Positions 20,361 to 29,451 are shown, counted from the first letter of the stretch. The stretch: DNA of 64,000 nucleotides from Arachidicoccus sp. (GCA_028283605.1 JAPWKH010000033.1:248001-312000), one strand, 5' to 3'. Program-made: numbers and translations. Notes: generated from the letters alone by a model not told the origin.

Positions 20361-20368
20361 TATTTTTG
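20361..20368 (+). promoter_or_regulatory. Bacteroidota -7 box TATTTTTG, four bases before the start codon
   Basis: Exact TAnnTTTG match, four bases before the ATG at 20373, so the DUF2089 mRNA is predicted to be leaderless. Confidence 0.6.
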
Positions 20369-20372
20369 TTGC

Positions 20373-20654
20373 ATGAAATTACCTGTGTCTTGTCCGAGTT
20401 GTGATAACATATTAAGCGTTACTTTACTAAAATGCAATAAATGCAATACACAAGTTAACGGTCAATATGAATTACCTGTGTTTCTTAAACTTACCAATGA
20501 AGAACAAAGTTTTGTACTGGACTTTTTCTTAACCAGTGGGAGTATTAAAGAAATTGCATCACAACAAGGCGTAAGCTATCCGACTATGCGCAACAGGATG
20601 GATGACCTGATTGCCAAATTGAAACAGTTGCAAAAAGAAGCGAAGAAAAAATAA
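20373..20654 (+). CDS. DUF2089-family zinc-ribbon/HTH protein
   Basis: Small probable regulator of 93 residues. The N-terminus has two cysteine pairs (CPSCD and CNKCN, residues 8-27) forming a zinc ribbon. The C-terminal half has a helix-turn-helix (SIKEIASQQGVSYPTMRNRMDDLIAKL). This architecture matches DUF2089. It is nine bases upstream of a small membrane protein gene, and the two are likely cotranscribed. A DNA-binding role is inferred from the helix-turn-helix only. Confidence 0.85.
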   Translation: MKLPVSCPSCDNILSVTLLKCNKCNTQVNGQYELPVFLKLTNEEQSFVLDFFLTSGSIKEIASQQGVSYPTMRNRMDDLIAKLKQLQKEAKKK

Positions 20655-20663
20655 AAATTGTTT

Positions 20664-21230
20664 ATGAAATTGAAAAAACTTTTTAACCCATTTGCATATT
20701 TTTCGGAAATAACGCTGCTGATAATCGGGATCTTGTTTATAATAATCGCTTTATTTTCCTCTCCGTTTTTTAATGCTTTGCATACCGGTATTTTTCAGGT
20801 TGCTGCAGGCAAAACTACGAGTTGGAAACATCTTTTAATGCTTCTTTCCGGAACGCTTGTACCATTTCTGCTGTTGTTTATTATGGCCTTATTTATTAAT
20901 AAAAAAACACGCTGGATTGATATATTGAACACCGCGCTGATTGCAAGAATTCCTTGCTATGTATGTATTCCGTTAATAATATTCGCTAAGAAAATTTTTT
21001 CTGTTCATTATAACGATCCTAAAGCAATACCCATTTCATCATGGATAAACGTTATTGTATTTACCATGCTTAATCTTTTGGTCTTTGCATTTTCGCTGGT
21101 ATTATATTATAACGGGTTTAAAACATCAACCAACGCAAGAAAATGGGAAATTTATGTGCTTTTTTTTGTTGTATTAATTATTGCTGATATTCTTACACTG
21201 ATAATTAACTATCATTTTATTCTTCCATAA
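20664..21230 (+). CDS. Multi-pass membrane protein, Yip1-like (188 aa)
   Basis: Five or so hydrophobic segments are visible (ITLLIIGILFIIIALF, LLMLLSGTLVPFLLLFIMALF, ALIARIPCYVCIPLIIF, VIVFTMLNLLVFAFSLVLYY, IYVLFFVVLIIADILTLII). The overall pattern resembles Yip1-domain proteins, but no diagnostic motif is certain. I chose the ATG at 20664 over a TTG two codons earlier. It follows the DUF2089 gene closely, which suggests the regulator and membrane protein work together; the role is unknown. Confidence 0.7.
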   Translation: MKLKKLFNPFAYFSEITLLIIGILFIIIALFSSPFFNALHTGIFQVAAGKTTSWKHLLMLLSGTLVPFLLLFIMALFINKKTRWIDILNTALIARIPCYVCIPLIIFAKKIFSVHYNDPKAIPISSWINVIVFTMLNLLVFAFSLVLYYNGFKTSTNARKWEIYVLFFVVLIIADILTLIINYHFILP

Positions 21231-21266
21231 TATTCCAATAAATCACTTATTATAAAACAATACATA

Positions 21267-22673
21267 ATGAAAATCAGAACACATTTTATTCTTTCTTTTT
21301 TATTATTGATGCTATGTACATGCTCCAATATAATTGCTCAAATTACGGGAACATGGCAAGGCATTTTAAAAATACAAACAACAGAAATTCCACTTGTTTT
21401 TCATATTTCAAAAACTGATAGTGGCTATATTGGTTCTTTTGACAGTCCGTCGCAAATGGCAAACAATTTGAAATTCAATAGTGTCATTTACGACAATGAT
21501 AGCATTACTTGTTTGTATAATACGATTGCCATGAAATATACAGGCAAGCCAGATAGCACAGGGAAAATAATTAATGGAATATATACACAGTCCGGTTTTT
21601 CTGTGCCACTACAATTAAAAAAAACAAGTGATGATGGAAGTGTAATAATATATAAACGACCGCAAGAACCCAAGCCGCCATTTCCTTATTCGAGTGAAGA
21701 TGTGAGTTTTCTAAATCCAACATCGCATTTAAAAATCGCAGGAACATTGACGCTTCCGTCTAATAGTAAAAATGTTCCAATCGCAGTGATGATAACAGGT
21801 TCTGGGCAACAAGATAGAAATGAAGAAATATTCGGTCATAAACCATTTTGGGTAATTGCAGATTATTTTGCACGCAACGGCATCGGCGTTTTGCGAGATG
21901 ATGACAGAGGTGTCAGAGGTACAGATCGTGGAAATGCAAATGCAACTTCGGCAGATTTTGCAACAGATGTAAATGCTGCAGTTGATTATCTTCATTCCAG
22001 AGGTTATACAAATATTGGGTTAATAGGCCACAGTGAAGGCGGCATGATTGCGCCGATGGTGGCTTCAAAAAGAAAAGATGTGAAGTTTATTGTACTGCTT
22101 GCGGGACCTGGGATTCCTTGTAATAAAATTATTTATGAACAAACATATTTAAGCAATAAAGCTATGGGTATAAATGATAGTGTAGCAAGATTTAATGAAG
22201 CATGTGTAAAGAGAATAACTGATTATGTCAAAAATTATAATGGCAACGACTTAAAGAATGGCTTAAGTACTTATTACGACAGCGCATTTAAAAAAATACC
22301 ACAAATCAATTCTTTAAACAATGAACAATATGCCAACCTGAAGAAAAGTTTATTAAATCAAATGGATAGCCCCTGGATGGTTTATTTTCTTAAATACAAT
22401 CCTGCAACTGCATTGGAACAAACAAAATGTCCGGTGCTCGCTTTGGACGGAACACTCGATACACAAGTACCTTGCGAAGAAGATCTGCATGCGATTGACG
22501 TTGCATTAAAGAAAGGCGGTAATAAACATTTTGAAACCAAGGCTATGCTAGGCTTGAACCATTTATTTCAACATGCAAAAACAGGCGGTTTGCCGGAATA
22601 TGGAACAATTGAAGAAACTATCAGCCCTGAAGTATTGCAGATAATGAAAGACTGGATACTAAAAGCCAAATAA
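21267..22673 (+). CDS. Secreted alpha/beta hydrolase
   Basis: Exported serine hydrolase of 468 residues. A signal peptide ends near residue 25 (CSNIIAQ). An N-terminal beta-rich domain of about 110 residues (GTWQGILKIQTTEIPLVFHI) comes before the hydrolase fold. The nucleophile elbow is GHSEGG, with the likely catalytic Asp in ALDGTLDTQVP and His in LNHLFQHA. The layout matches secreted esterase/peptidase-like hydrolases of the COG1073 group. An ester or peptide substrate is possible; the exact one is unknown. Not clearly in an operon with its neighbours. Confidence 0.85.
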   Translation: MKIRTHFILSFLLLMLCTCSNIIAQITGTWQGILKIQTTEIPLVFHISKTDSGYIGSFDSPSQMANNLKFNSVIYDNDSITCLYNTIAMKYTGKPDSTGKIINGIYTQSGFSVPLQLKKTSDDGSVIIYKRPQEPKPPFPYSSEDVSFLNPTSHLKIAGTLTLPSNSKNVPIAVMITGSGQQDRNEEIFGHKPFWVIADYFARNGIGVLRDDDRGVRGTDRGNANATSADFATDVNAAVDYLHSRGYTNIGLIGHSEGGMIAPMVASKRKDVKFIVLLAGPGIPCNKIIYEQTYLSNKAMGINDSVARFNEACVKRITDYVKNYNGNDLKNGLSTYYDSAFKKIPQINSLNNEQYANLKKSLLNQMDSPWMVYFLKYNPATALEQTKCPVLALDGTLDTQVPCEEDLHAIDVALKKGGNKHFETKAMLGLNHLFQHAKTGGLPEYGTIEETISPEVLQIMKDWILKAK

Positions 22674-22754
22674 GAATTAAAGCATCTTAATAAGCTCTTC
22701 TGTAAGTGTAAGAACCCAAGAAATATTAAAATATCCCGAAAATAATAATTCAGT

Positions 22755-22762
22755 TATCTTTG
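22755..22762 (+). promoter_or_regulatory. -7 box TATCTTTG upstream of the GH3 gene
   Basis: Exact TAnnTTTG match about 80 bases before the GH3 start at 22842. The bases just before it (22722-22758) resemble 20091-20128. Confidence 0.45.
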
Positions 22763-22841
22763 CCGCGTTTGATAGTAAAATATCACACAGAATGCTATTT
22801 GTAACTTGATATAGTATTCTGCAATAATTAATTGCTCATCA

Positions 22842-24371
22842 ATGGCATTATTCGATATAAAAATTCCTAACCGCATTGCTAAAGCGCTTCATCTACCTGA
22901 AGTTCCGGTAAAAAGGCAACAAAAGCGGGTTTTAAAAAAACTGTTACGCAAAGCAAAGTTTACCGAATTCGGCCAGAAATATCACTTCGATAATATCTTA
23001 ATGCAGAAAGATATTGTAAGTGCATTTAAAGCAAATGTCCCCATTTATGATTATAATTCAATATATGCCGAATGGTGGCATAAAACATTGGAAGGTAAGC
23101 CGGATATTTGCTGGCCTGGTAAAATAAAATTCTATGCTCTTAGCAGCGGCACGAGTGAAGCAGCAAGCAAATTTATTCCAATAACAAACGATTTGCTGCA
23201 AGGCAATAAAGTAATCATGGTAAAGCAATTGCTTAGCCTACGCAATTATAACGATATTGATGTAAGTTCTATCAGACGCGGCTGGCTAATGCTTGGCGGC
23301 AGTACAGATCTGCAAAAAGGTCCCGGCTATTATGCTGGTGATTTAAGTGGCATCAGTGTAAAAAAAGCGCCCTTTTGGTTTCAGCCATTCTATAAGCCCA
23401 CCAAAAAAATTGCCCGTGAAAAAGACTGGAACAAGAAGCTGGACGATATTGTAGAACATGCCAGAGATTGGGATATAGGTTTTATCGTTGGCGTTCCCGC
23501 ATGGGTGCAAATGTGTATGGAAATGGTTATTGAAAGATACGGCGTTTCCAACATTCATGAAATATGGCCCAACCTTTCCTATTTCGTACACGGCGGCGTA
23601 AACTTCGAGCCTTACAAAGGCGGATTTGAAAAATTGCTTGGAAAGCCGTTGGTATATATCGAAACTTATTTGGCAAGCGAAGGGTTTATAGCTTATCAGT
23701 CCAGGCCAAATGCAAATGGCGGTATGAAGCTGGTAACCGGAGATCATTTATTTTTTGAATTCATTCCATTTGATAAAGAAAACTTTTCGCCAGATGGTTC
23801 CATGGTTGCCAATCCAAAAACTTATCTGGCACAGGAAGTAGAAGAAGGGAAAGATTATGCAATATTATTAAGTACGCCGGCTGGAGCTTGGCGTTATTTG
23901 CTTGGAGATACTGTCCGCTTTACAGATAAATCAAAAGCGGAAATCATTATCTCGGGCAGAACGAAACATTTCCTGAGCCTGGTAGGAGAGCACCTGAGTG
24001 TGGATAATATGACGAAAGCGCTTCAGCTGGCTACAGAGGAAATGAACGTGAGCATCCCGGAATATACGGTGGCCGGCATTCCTTACGGATCATTTTTTGC
24101 GCATCAGTGGTATGTGGCAACCAATGATAAAGTGGATGAAAAAAAGCTGATAAAATTAATAGACGAAAAAATAAAAGTGCTGAATGATGACTACGCCGTA
24201 GAAAGAAAGAGCGCATTGAAGGAAGTATTGATAAAAGTATTGCCGGAAGATGCTTTTCTGAAATTTCTGGCATCGTTGGGAAAAGTAGGAGCGCAACATA
24301 AATTTCCGCGCGTTTTGAAAGGAAAAATGCTTGAAGCGTGGAATAAGTTTTTAAAGGAAAACGGGTATTGA
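22842..24371 (+). CDS. GH3-family acyl-adenylating enzyme
   Basis: Homolog of plant GH3 proteins, which adenylate a carboxylic acid and then conjugate it to an amino acid. The ATP-binding phosphate loop is ALSSGTSEAASKFIP near residue 100. Later motifs are YIETYLASEGFIA, LLGDTVRFTDKS and ISGRTKHFLSLVGEHLS, which fit the hinge and C-terminal domain. 509 residues is the usual bacterial length. Bacterial GH3 substrates are largely unknown. A LysE-type exporter gene lies 125 bases downstream, so an acyl-amino acid product and its export are possible, but this is inference. Confidence 0.9.
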   Translation: MALFDIKIPNRIAKALHLPEVPVKRQQKRVLKKLLRKAKFTEFGQKYHFDNILMQKDIVSAFKANVPIYDYNSIYAEWWHKTLEGKPDICWPGKIKFYALSSGTSEAASKFIPITNDLLQGNKVIMVKQLLSLRNYNDIDVSSIRRGWLMLGGSTDLQKGPGYYAGDLSGISVKKAPFWFQPFYKPTKKIAREKDWNKKLDDIVEHARDWDIGFIVGVPAWVQMCMEMVIERYGVSNIHEIWPNLSYFVHGGVNFEPYKGGFEKLLGKPLVYIETYLASEGFIAYQSRPNANGGMKLVTGDHLFFEFIPFDKENFSPDGSMVANPKTYLAQEVEEGKDYAILLSTPAGAWRYLLGDTVRFTDKSKAEIIISGRTKHFLSLVGEHLSVDNMTKALQLATEEMNVSIPEYTVAGIPYGSFFAHQWYVATNDKVDEKKLIKLIDEKIKVLNDDYAVERKSALKEVLIKVLPEDAFLKFLASLGKVGAQHKFPRVLKGKMLEAWNKFLKENGY

Positions 24372-24496
24372 TTTACTTTGCCGTTTTTTATCATATTTTT
24401 CTCATCATATTTTATATTTTTAACCCGACAAAGATTGTAATAAATATCAGCAAAAAAGTCGGGATATATTTCTTAAATATTCCCGCTTTATAAAAC

Positions 24497-25159
24497 ATGT
24501 TTTTTACTGCAATAATCAAAGGAATTGCAATTGGTTTAATGTTAAGTATATCGGTAGGGCCGGTAATATTTGCCATTATCAAGCAAAGCCTTAACAACGG
24601 ACATAAAGGAGGATTTTTCTTCATTGCCGGCGTATCTTTCTCGGATACAATATTGGTAATGCTTTGTAATTTATTTACTCAATTATTCAGCGCTGCCGGA
24701 TGGCTGGAAAAGCTTATAGGATACGGAGGCAGCATTTTTCTGGTAATATTGGGGATATATAATTTTTTTGTAAGGAAGCAGCCTAAGAAAGAAGACCTGA
24801 AAATTATTCAAAAGCAATTATCTACGCGCGACAAATTATCTATTTTCTTTTCCGGGTTTGCCATGAATACTTTAAACCCCGCAGTAATTATTTTTTGGAT
24901 TGCAACTTCGGGTACGATAATGGTAGATGCAAAATCTTATGCGCACGATATTGAATACAGATTGATTGTTTTTGTTACATGTCTTGTCTTTACTTTAGGC
25001 GCAGATATTTGCAAAGTATTTCTGGCAGGCAAAATCCGCAAAAAACTTACGCCACATAATATTCATGTTATTAATCAGATTGCGGGTGTTATTTTTATTA
25101 TATTTGGGTGTGTGTTGTTTTATGGAATGTATTCCGGGCATAATATTCTCTCCCATTAA
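24497..25159 (+). CDS. LysE-family transporter
   Basis: Inner-membrane protein of 220 residues with six hydrophobic segments. The N-terminal family pattern is FFTAIIKGIAIGLMLSISVGPVIFAIIKQSLNNGHKGG. Members export amino acids such as lysine, homoserine or threonine. The first six residues before the membrane segment fit this start. It is followed after 26 bases by a MarC-family gene, so the two may be cotranscribed. Substrate unknown. Confidence 0.88.
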   Translation: MFFTAIIKGIAIGLMLSISVGPVIFAIIKQSLNNGHKGGFFFIAGVSFSDTILVMLCNLFTQLFSAAGWLEKLIGYGGSIFLVILGIYNFFVRKQPKKEDLKIIQKQLSTRDKLSIFFSGFAMNTLNPAVIIFWIATSGTIMVDAKSYAHDIEYRLIVFVTCLVFTLGADICKVFLAGKIRKKLTPHNIHVINQIAGVIFIIFGCVLFYGMYSGHNILSH

Positions 25160-25185
25160 TTTAAAATATTTACGCGGCAATTTTT

Positions 25186-25854
25186 ATGAGTTACTTGTCT
25201 TCTTTTCTTCATCTTGCTTTTATTGCTTTCATTACATTATTCCCTGCCGTAAATCCGGTGGGAACAGCATTTATTGTAAGCCCGTTGCTTGATGGATTGG
25301 ATAGAAAACAACGTTTGCTTGCATCTAAAAAAATCGCTTTTTATTGCCTGGTAATTTGCATTGTGTCTGTTTTATTAGGAAGCTGGATATTGAAAATATT
25401 CGGGTTATCATTACCCATTGTACAAATTGCCGGTGGCATGATTATCTTTAATATGGGCTGGCAATTACTTGCTTCAAAAAATGAAAACCGTGCACCGGAA
25501 AGAGTAACGCAGCCTGCAGACAAATTCAGGGAAGTTCAGAATTTATTGTTTTATCCGATAACTTTCCCGATGACAGCCGGCGCCGGCACAATTTCGGTAT
25601 TGCTTACATTAAGCGCATCCAGCGGCGATAAGGATTTTAAAGATTATATTATGGATATGGGCTCTGTTCTTGTGGGCGCTTTAATGATCATCATTCTGTT
25701 TTATATATGTATTGCAAATACAGGATTATTATTTAAAACCATCGGAGACCGTGGGCAACAAGTTGTAAACCGCATCAGTGCATTTTTAGTTACCTGTATT
25801 GGCTTGCAGATTTTTTGGAACGGCCTGCAACATATACTGAAACTGCATTCCTGA
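25186..25854 (+). CDS. MarC-family integral membrane protein
   Basis: 222 residues and six hydrophobic segments. The start SFLHLAFIAFITLFPAVNPVGTAFIVSPLL and the mid-protein IAGGMIIFNMGWQLL are typical of MarC/UPF0056 proteins; FPMTAGAGTISVLLTL is the conserved repeat of the first motif. Despite the name, a role in multiple antibiotic resistance is not supported for the family, and function is unknown. Downstream of the LysE gene and convergent with yajQ. Confidence 0.88.
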   Translation: MSYLSSFLHLAFIAFITLFPAVNPVGTAFIVSPLLDGLDRKQRLLASKKIAFYCLVICIVSVLLGSWILKIFGLSLPIVQIAGGMIIFNMGWQLLASKNENRAPERVTQPADKFREVQNLLFYPITFPMTAGAGTISVLLTLSASSGDKDFKDYIMDMGSVLVGALMIIILFYICIANTGLLFKTIGDRGQQVVNRISAFLVTCIGLQIFWNGLQHILKLHS

Positions 25855-25928
25855 ATTTTTCATCTGTTTATTTTAATAGCGTTCGCCAAATAATCATTGC
25901 TTGTTATGGTATGCAAAATTCTTATGGC

Positions 25929-26417
25929 TCATTTCATATTTATAAAACTCAAAGGCAGTTTTATATCTGACGATTTCAACTTAGCAATCACATCTTGCAG
26001 ATCATCAATTTTTTTTCCGGTAACACGTACAATATCATCCATAATTTGCGCCTGCACTTTTAGTCCGCTTTCTTTTATAAGTTTTACTATTTTTTTAGCA
26101 TCATCTTGTTGCAATCCGTTTTGAACCGGTACTTCTTTTTTAATAGTCTTTCCACTTGGGTAAGCATCTTTTTCAAAATTAAAGGCTGAGGCATCAATTC
26201 CTTGTTTCATAGCTCGTGAGATAATTACATCAATTAATTGCTTCATCTTCATTTCGCTTTCCGTTACGAGTTGTATTGTATAATCTTTCTTATTCAAATC
26301 GATTTCCACAGGCGAATTCTTGAAATCGAAACGCCCGGCAATTTCTTTTTTTGCAGTATTTATTGCATTATCCAAAGTTTGTAAATCTACTTTGCAAGCG
26401 ATATCAAATGATGGCAT
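25929..26417 (-). CDS. yajQ: YajQ-family nucleotide-binding protein
   Basis: Cytoplasmic protein of 162 residues. The N-terminus MPSFDIACKVDLQTLDNAINTAKKEIAGRFDFK and the mid-part VRVTGKKIDDLQDVI match YajQ/UPF0234. Some members bind cyclic di-GMP and modulate transcription; others bind RNA or GTP. No partner is evident in the neighbourhood. Confidence 0.92.
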   Translation of the reverse strand: MPSFDIACKVDLQTLDNAINTAKKEIAGRFDFKNSPVEIDLNKKDYTIQLVTESEMKMKQLIDVIISRAMKQGIDASAFNFEKDAYPSGKTIKKEVPVQNGLQQDDAKKIVKLIKESGLKVQAQIMDDIVRVTGKKIDDLQDVIAKLKSSDIKLPLSFINMK

Positions 26418-26605
26418 TTTTATATATTTTTAATAAAAAAAGGAGTCGGAGTTTTTTTAAAAAACTTTTTTTCATTTTTATAATATTACAAATCTAATAA
26501 ATAATGTATGTAAAATTCTTGAATAACAATATTATTTAACTGTGTGTTGAATGATAAACCTTTGCTAAATACATCAAAATGTGTATGCTAGCAGCTGCAA
26601 TATTT

Positions 26606-26613
26606 TAATTTTG
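26606..26613 (+). promoter_or_regulatory. -7 box TAATTTTG upstream of dps
   Basis: Exact TAnnTTTG match 30 bases before the dps ATG at 26644. Confidence 0.45.
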
Positions 26614-26643
26614 AAATATTAAAAAACCTAAAAAATTATTCAT

Positions 26644-27174
26644 ATGAAAACGAATGGAACGTTAGAATCCCCTTCTACGAAGCAAAATAAAAAAGTATCG
26701 CATCCAATAGAAATCGGAATATCAGATAAGAATCGTCAAGAGGTTGCAAACGCTTTAAACAAATTGCTTGCCGACGAACAAATCTTATATGCTAAAACAA
26801 GAAATTATCACTGGAATATTGAAAGTTCCAATTTTATGGAAATGCATTTATTCTATGAAAGATTGTACACCGAATTAGCAGAAACTATAGATGAAATTGC
26901 TGAAAGAATCCGTAAAATCGGGCATTATGCACAAGGCCGGCTGGAAGATTTTTTAGCACAGGCAAATTTGCTTGAAGGAGAATACACAAACGATCAGGAT
27001 ACGCAATTGAAAAATTTACTTGACGATCATGAAACTCTTATTCGTGAAATACGGAAAATGATTGATGATTTCGAAGATAAATATAAAGATAAAGGCTCGG
27101 CAGATTTTGCAACAGGCGTGCTGAAGCAACATGAACAATGGGCTTGGTTTGTTCGCAGTTATATTGTTCATTAA
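26644..27174 (+). CDS. dps: Dps-family ferritin-like DNA-protection protein
   Basis: Forms a hollow dodecamer that oxidises and stores iron and protects DNA in starvation or oxidative stress. 176 residues. The inter-subunit ferroxidase ligands are visible: His56 in RNYHWN, His in MEMHLFYE and the DEIAERIRKIG segment. The N-terminal tail is Lys/Ser/Thr-rich (about 25 residues), which in some Dps proteins contacts DNA. It ends before a strong bidirectional terminator shared with the convergent M3 peptidase gene. Confidence 0.93.
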   Translation: MKTNGTLESPSTKQNKKVSHPIEIGISDKNRQEVANALNKLLADEQILYAKTRNYHWNIESSNFMEMHLFYERLYTELAETIDEIAERIRKIGHYAQGRLEDFLAQANLLEGEYTNDQDTQLKNLLDDHETLIREIRKMIDDFEDKYKDKGSADFATGVLKQHEQWAWFVRSYIVH

Positions 27175-27198
27175 TTTACAAGGTTTGTACTAATAAAA

Positions 27199-27234
27199 AA
27201 CGAAGGCGCGTTACAACATCGCCTTCGTTTTTTT
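27199..27234. terminator. Bidirectional terminator between dps and the M3 peptidase gene
   Basis: A 10-bp perfect stem, AACGAAGGCG/CGCCTTCGTT, with an 11-base loop, is followed by a T-run on the plus strand and preceded by an A-run. It can therefore end transcripts from both sides. Confidence 0.85.
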
Positions 27235-27254
27235 ATTTAATAAAGAATAAAAAT

Positions 27255-29387
27255 TTAATCTTTCAACCCTCTGTTTTTTAACAGAGGGTCAATGCCCGGA
27301 TCGTGCCCGCGAAAACCACGATACAATGTAGCAAGATCTTCCGAATTGCCGCGCGATAGAATTTTATCTCTGAAATATTGCCCGTTCTCTCTTGATAAGC
27401 CGCCATGTTCTTCAAACCAGGCAAAGGCGTCATCATCGAGCATTTCGCTCCAGCAATATGCATAATATCCTGCAGAATATCCATTCGCCCATATATGTAA
27501 AAAATAAGAAGAACGATATCTCGGAGGAATGTATGATAAATCTGTTCCTAATTTTTTCAGCGATAAGGTTTCGAAGCTGTCTGTATTTTGTTCTTTTTCA
27601 TCAGCGGATAAAGTATGCCACTCCATATCAAGCCCTGCTGCGGCTAAATATTCCCCGAATGCATATCCCTGATTAAATGTGGATGCATTTTTAATTTTAT
27701 CTATCAGCGTTTGCGGAATTACTTCTCCGGTTTTATAATGCTTCGCATAATTTTTCAGTATAGTTGGATAAAGCGCCCAATGTTCGTTGAATTGAGAAGG
27801 GAATTCGACAAAATCTCTTGACGTACTTGTGCCGGATAAGGAAGGATATTTTTGCGATGCGAACATTCCATGCAACGCATGCCCAAATTCATGAAACATG
27901 GTAGTAACATCCTCGAAAGATATTAATGCCGGCTGCCCTTGCGCAGGTTTGGTAAAATTACATACGTTGTAAACAACGGGCTTGTAACCCAACAATGTTG
28001 ATTGATGTACAATATTACTCATCCATGCGCCGCCGTTTTTATTATCCCTTTTAAAATAATCACAATAAAAAAGTGCAAGCGAAGAACCATCTTTGTCAAA
28101 CACTTCGAATACTTTAACATCATTCTGATAAACAGGTAGGTCGTTTCGTTCCTTAAATGTTATTCCATATAACTGATTGGCTGCATAGAAAACGCCGTTT
28201 TGCAAAACGCTGTCCAGCACAAAATAGGGTTTAATTTCGTTCTCGTCCAAATCGTATTTTGCTTTGCGCACCTGCTCGGAGTAATAATTCCAATCCCAAG
28301 CTTCTAAATGAAAAGTATCTCCTTGCGATTGTATTAATTTTTGAATATCCGCCGCTTCTTCTTTTCCTTTTTGAACGGTAGGAGGTATCAGGTGATTCAG
28401 AAAATTGAAAACGGCTTCCGGAGTTTTTGCCATTTGATTTTGCAGGTTCCATGCTGCATAGCTTGGAAACCCAAGCAGTTTAGCCTTTTGCGCGCGTAAT
28501 TGCGCCAGCCGGCTAATGGTTTTGCGCGTATCGTTCGCATCGTTTTTTTCTGTTCTTGTCCATGAGGCTTCAAATATTTTTTTGCGCGTTTCCCTGTTTT
28601 TTAAAGATTGAAGATAAGGTTGCTGCGTAGTGTTTTGCAAAGGCAATTTCCATTGATTGTCTTTCCCGTCTGCTTTTGCTTTTGCGGCAGCAGCTTCTAA
28701 GTCCGATGACGACATACCATCCAATTCTGCTTTGTTATCTATAACTACAGCGCCGTTTTTGGAAGCATTCAAGAGTTGATTATTAAATTTTGAACTCAAG
28801 GACGCTTCTTCTGAATTCATCTTTTTCAATTGTTCTTTATCAGCATCGGATAGCTTGGCGCCGGCTTTTACAAATTGCTGATAATAATATTCTGTTAGCC
28901 TTAAAGATTCCGGATCAAGCTTTAATTGCGGCCGTTGATTGTAAACAGATTCAACACGTTTGAATAATTTATTATCCAGATAAATTGCATCGCTTTGTGC
29001 TGCAAACTTCGGCGCATATTCTTCATCCAGCTTTTGCAATGTATCGTTTGTATTTGCGCCTGTTAATAAATTAAAAACAGATCTTGCTCTTTGTAATAAT
29101 TGCCCGGATTTTTCAAGCGCTGTCAATGTATTTTCAAAAGAGGCAGCCTCGTTGTTGTCAATAATTTTTTTTACTTCTTCCAATTGCTCTTTCATTCCTT
29201 CGTCGAAGGCAGGCGCAAAATCACTGTTGTGTAACTTACTGAAATCAAAAGTATGAAAGGGCAGCGTACTTTCTTTTGCGAAAGGATTGCTGTCTGAAAA
29301 ATTTGAAGGCGATGGATGATTGCCTGAATTACATGATGAAGCGATGATGGAAATAGTAGCCATAAAAGTTAATAAATAATTTTTCAT
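27255..29387 (-). CDS. dcp: M3-family peptidyl-dipeptidase, lipoprotein
   Basis: Zinc peptidase of the thimet oligopeptidase family that removes dipeptides or cuts short peptides. The active site is HEFGHALHGMF starting at His499, with the third ligand Glu expected shortly after. 710 residues is the family length for Dcp. The N-terminus is a lipoprotein signal ending IASSC (Cys19), so the enzyme is probably anchored in the periplasm or outer membrane, as in other Bacteroidota. It lies downstream of yqgE and a DPP-IV-like peptidase on the same strand. The last codons contain a perfect 10-bp hairpin (27266-27289). Confidence 0.92.
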   Translation of the reverse strand: MKNYLLTFMATISIIASSCNSGNHPSPSNFSDSNPFAKESTLPFHTFDFSKLHNSDFAPAFDEGMKEQLEEVKKIIDNNEAASFENTLTALEKSGQLLQRARSVFNLLTGANTNDTLQKLDEEYAPKFAAQSDAIYLDNKLFKRVESVYNQRPQLKLDPESLRLTEYYYQQFVKAGAKLSDADKEQLKKMNSEEASLSSKFNNQLLNASKNGAVVIDNKAELDGMSSSDLEAAAAKAKADGKDNQWKLPLQNTTQQPYLQSLKNRETRKKIFEASWTRTEKNDANDTRKTISRLAQLRAQKAKLLGFPSYAAWNLQNQMAKTPEAVFNFLNHLIPPTVQKGKEEAADIQKLIQSQGDTFHLEAWDWNYYSEQVRKAKYDLDENEIKPYFVLDSVLQNGVFYAANQLYGITFKERNDLPVYQNDVKVFEVFDKDGSSLALFYCDYFKRDNKNGGAWMSNIVHQSTLLGYKPVVYNVCNFTKPAQGQPALISFEDVTTMFHEFGHALHGMFASQKYPSLSGTSTSRDFVEFPSQFNEHWALYPTILKNYAKHYKTGEVIPQTLIDKIKNASTFNQGYAFGEYLAAAGLDMEWHTLSADEKEQNTDSFETLSLKKLGTDLSYIPPRYRSSYFLHIWANGYSAGYYAYCWSEMLDDDAFAWFEEHGGLSRENGQYFRDKILSRGNSEDLATLYRGFRGHDPGIDPLLKNRGLKD
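27266..27289 (-). repeat. Perfect hairpin inside the last codons of the M3 peptidase gene
   Basis: ACCCTCTGTT and AACAGAGGGT form a 10-bp perfect stem with a 4-base loop, four codons before the stop. No U-run follows directly on the minus strand, so it is more likely a 3' stabilising hairpin than a terminator. Confidence 0.55.
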
Positions 29388-29451
29388 TCGTAAATTTTGT
29401 ACTGTTTTTTAATGACTGAACGGGCGTAAATAATTATTGCTTTGTTCTTAA

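Larger units (their letters stand above)
19557..20372. other. Gene-poor region with an imperfect inverted repeat
   Basis: About 816 bases, very AT-rich, with no supported gene. It contains a GC-richer imperfect inverted repeat (20139-20178) and a stretch at 20091-20128 resembling the sequence before the GH3 gene at 22722-22758. The promoter of the DUF2089 gene lies at its right end. Confidence 0.5.

Noticed and set aside
25186-25854. MarC protein as a drug-resistance gene
   Set aside because: The family name is historical; no resistance role is supported and nothing nearby suggests one.
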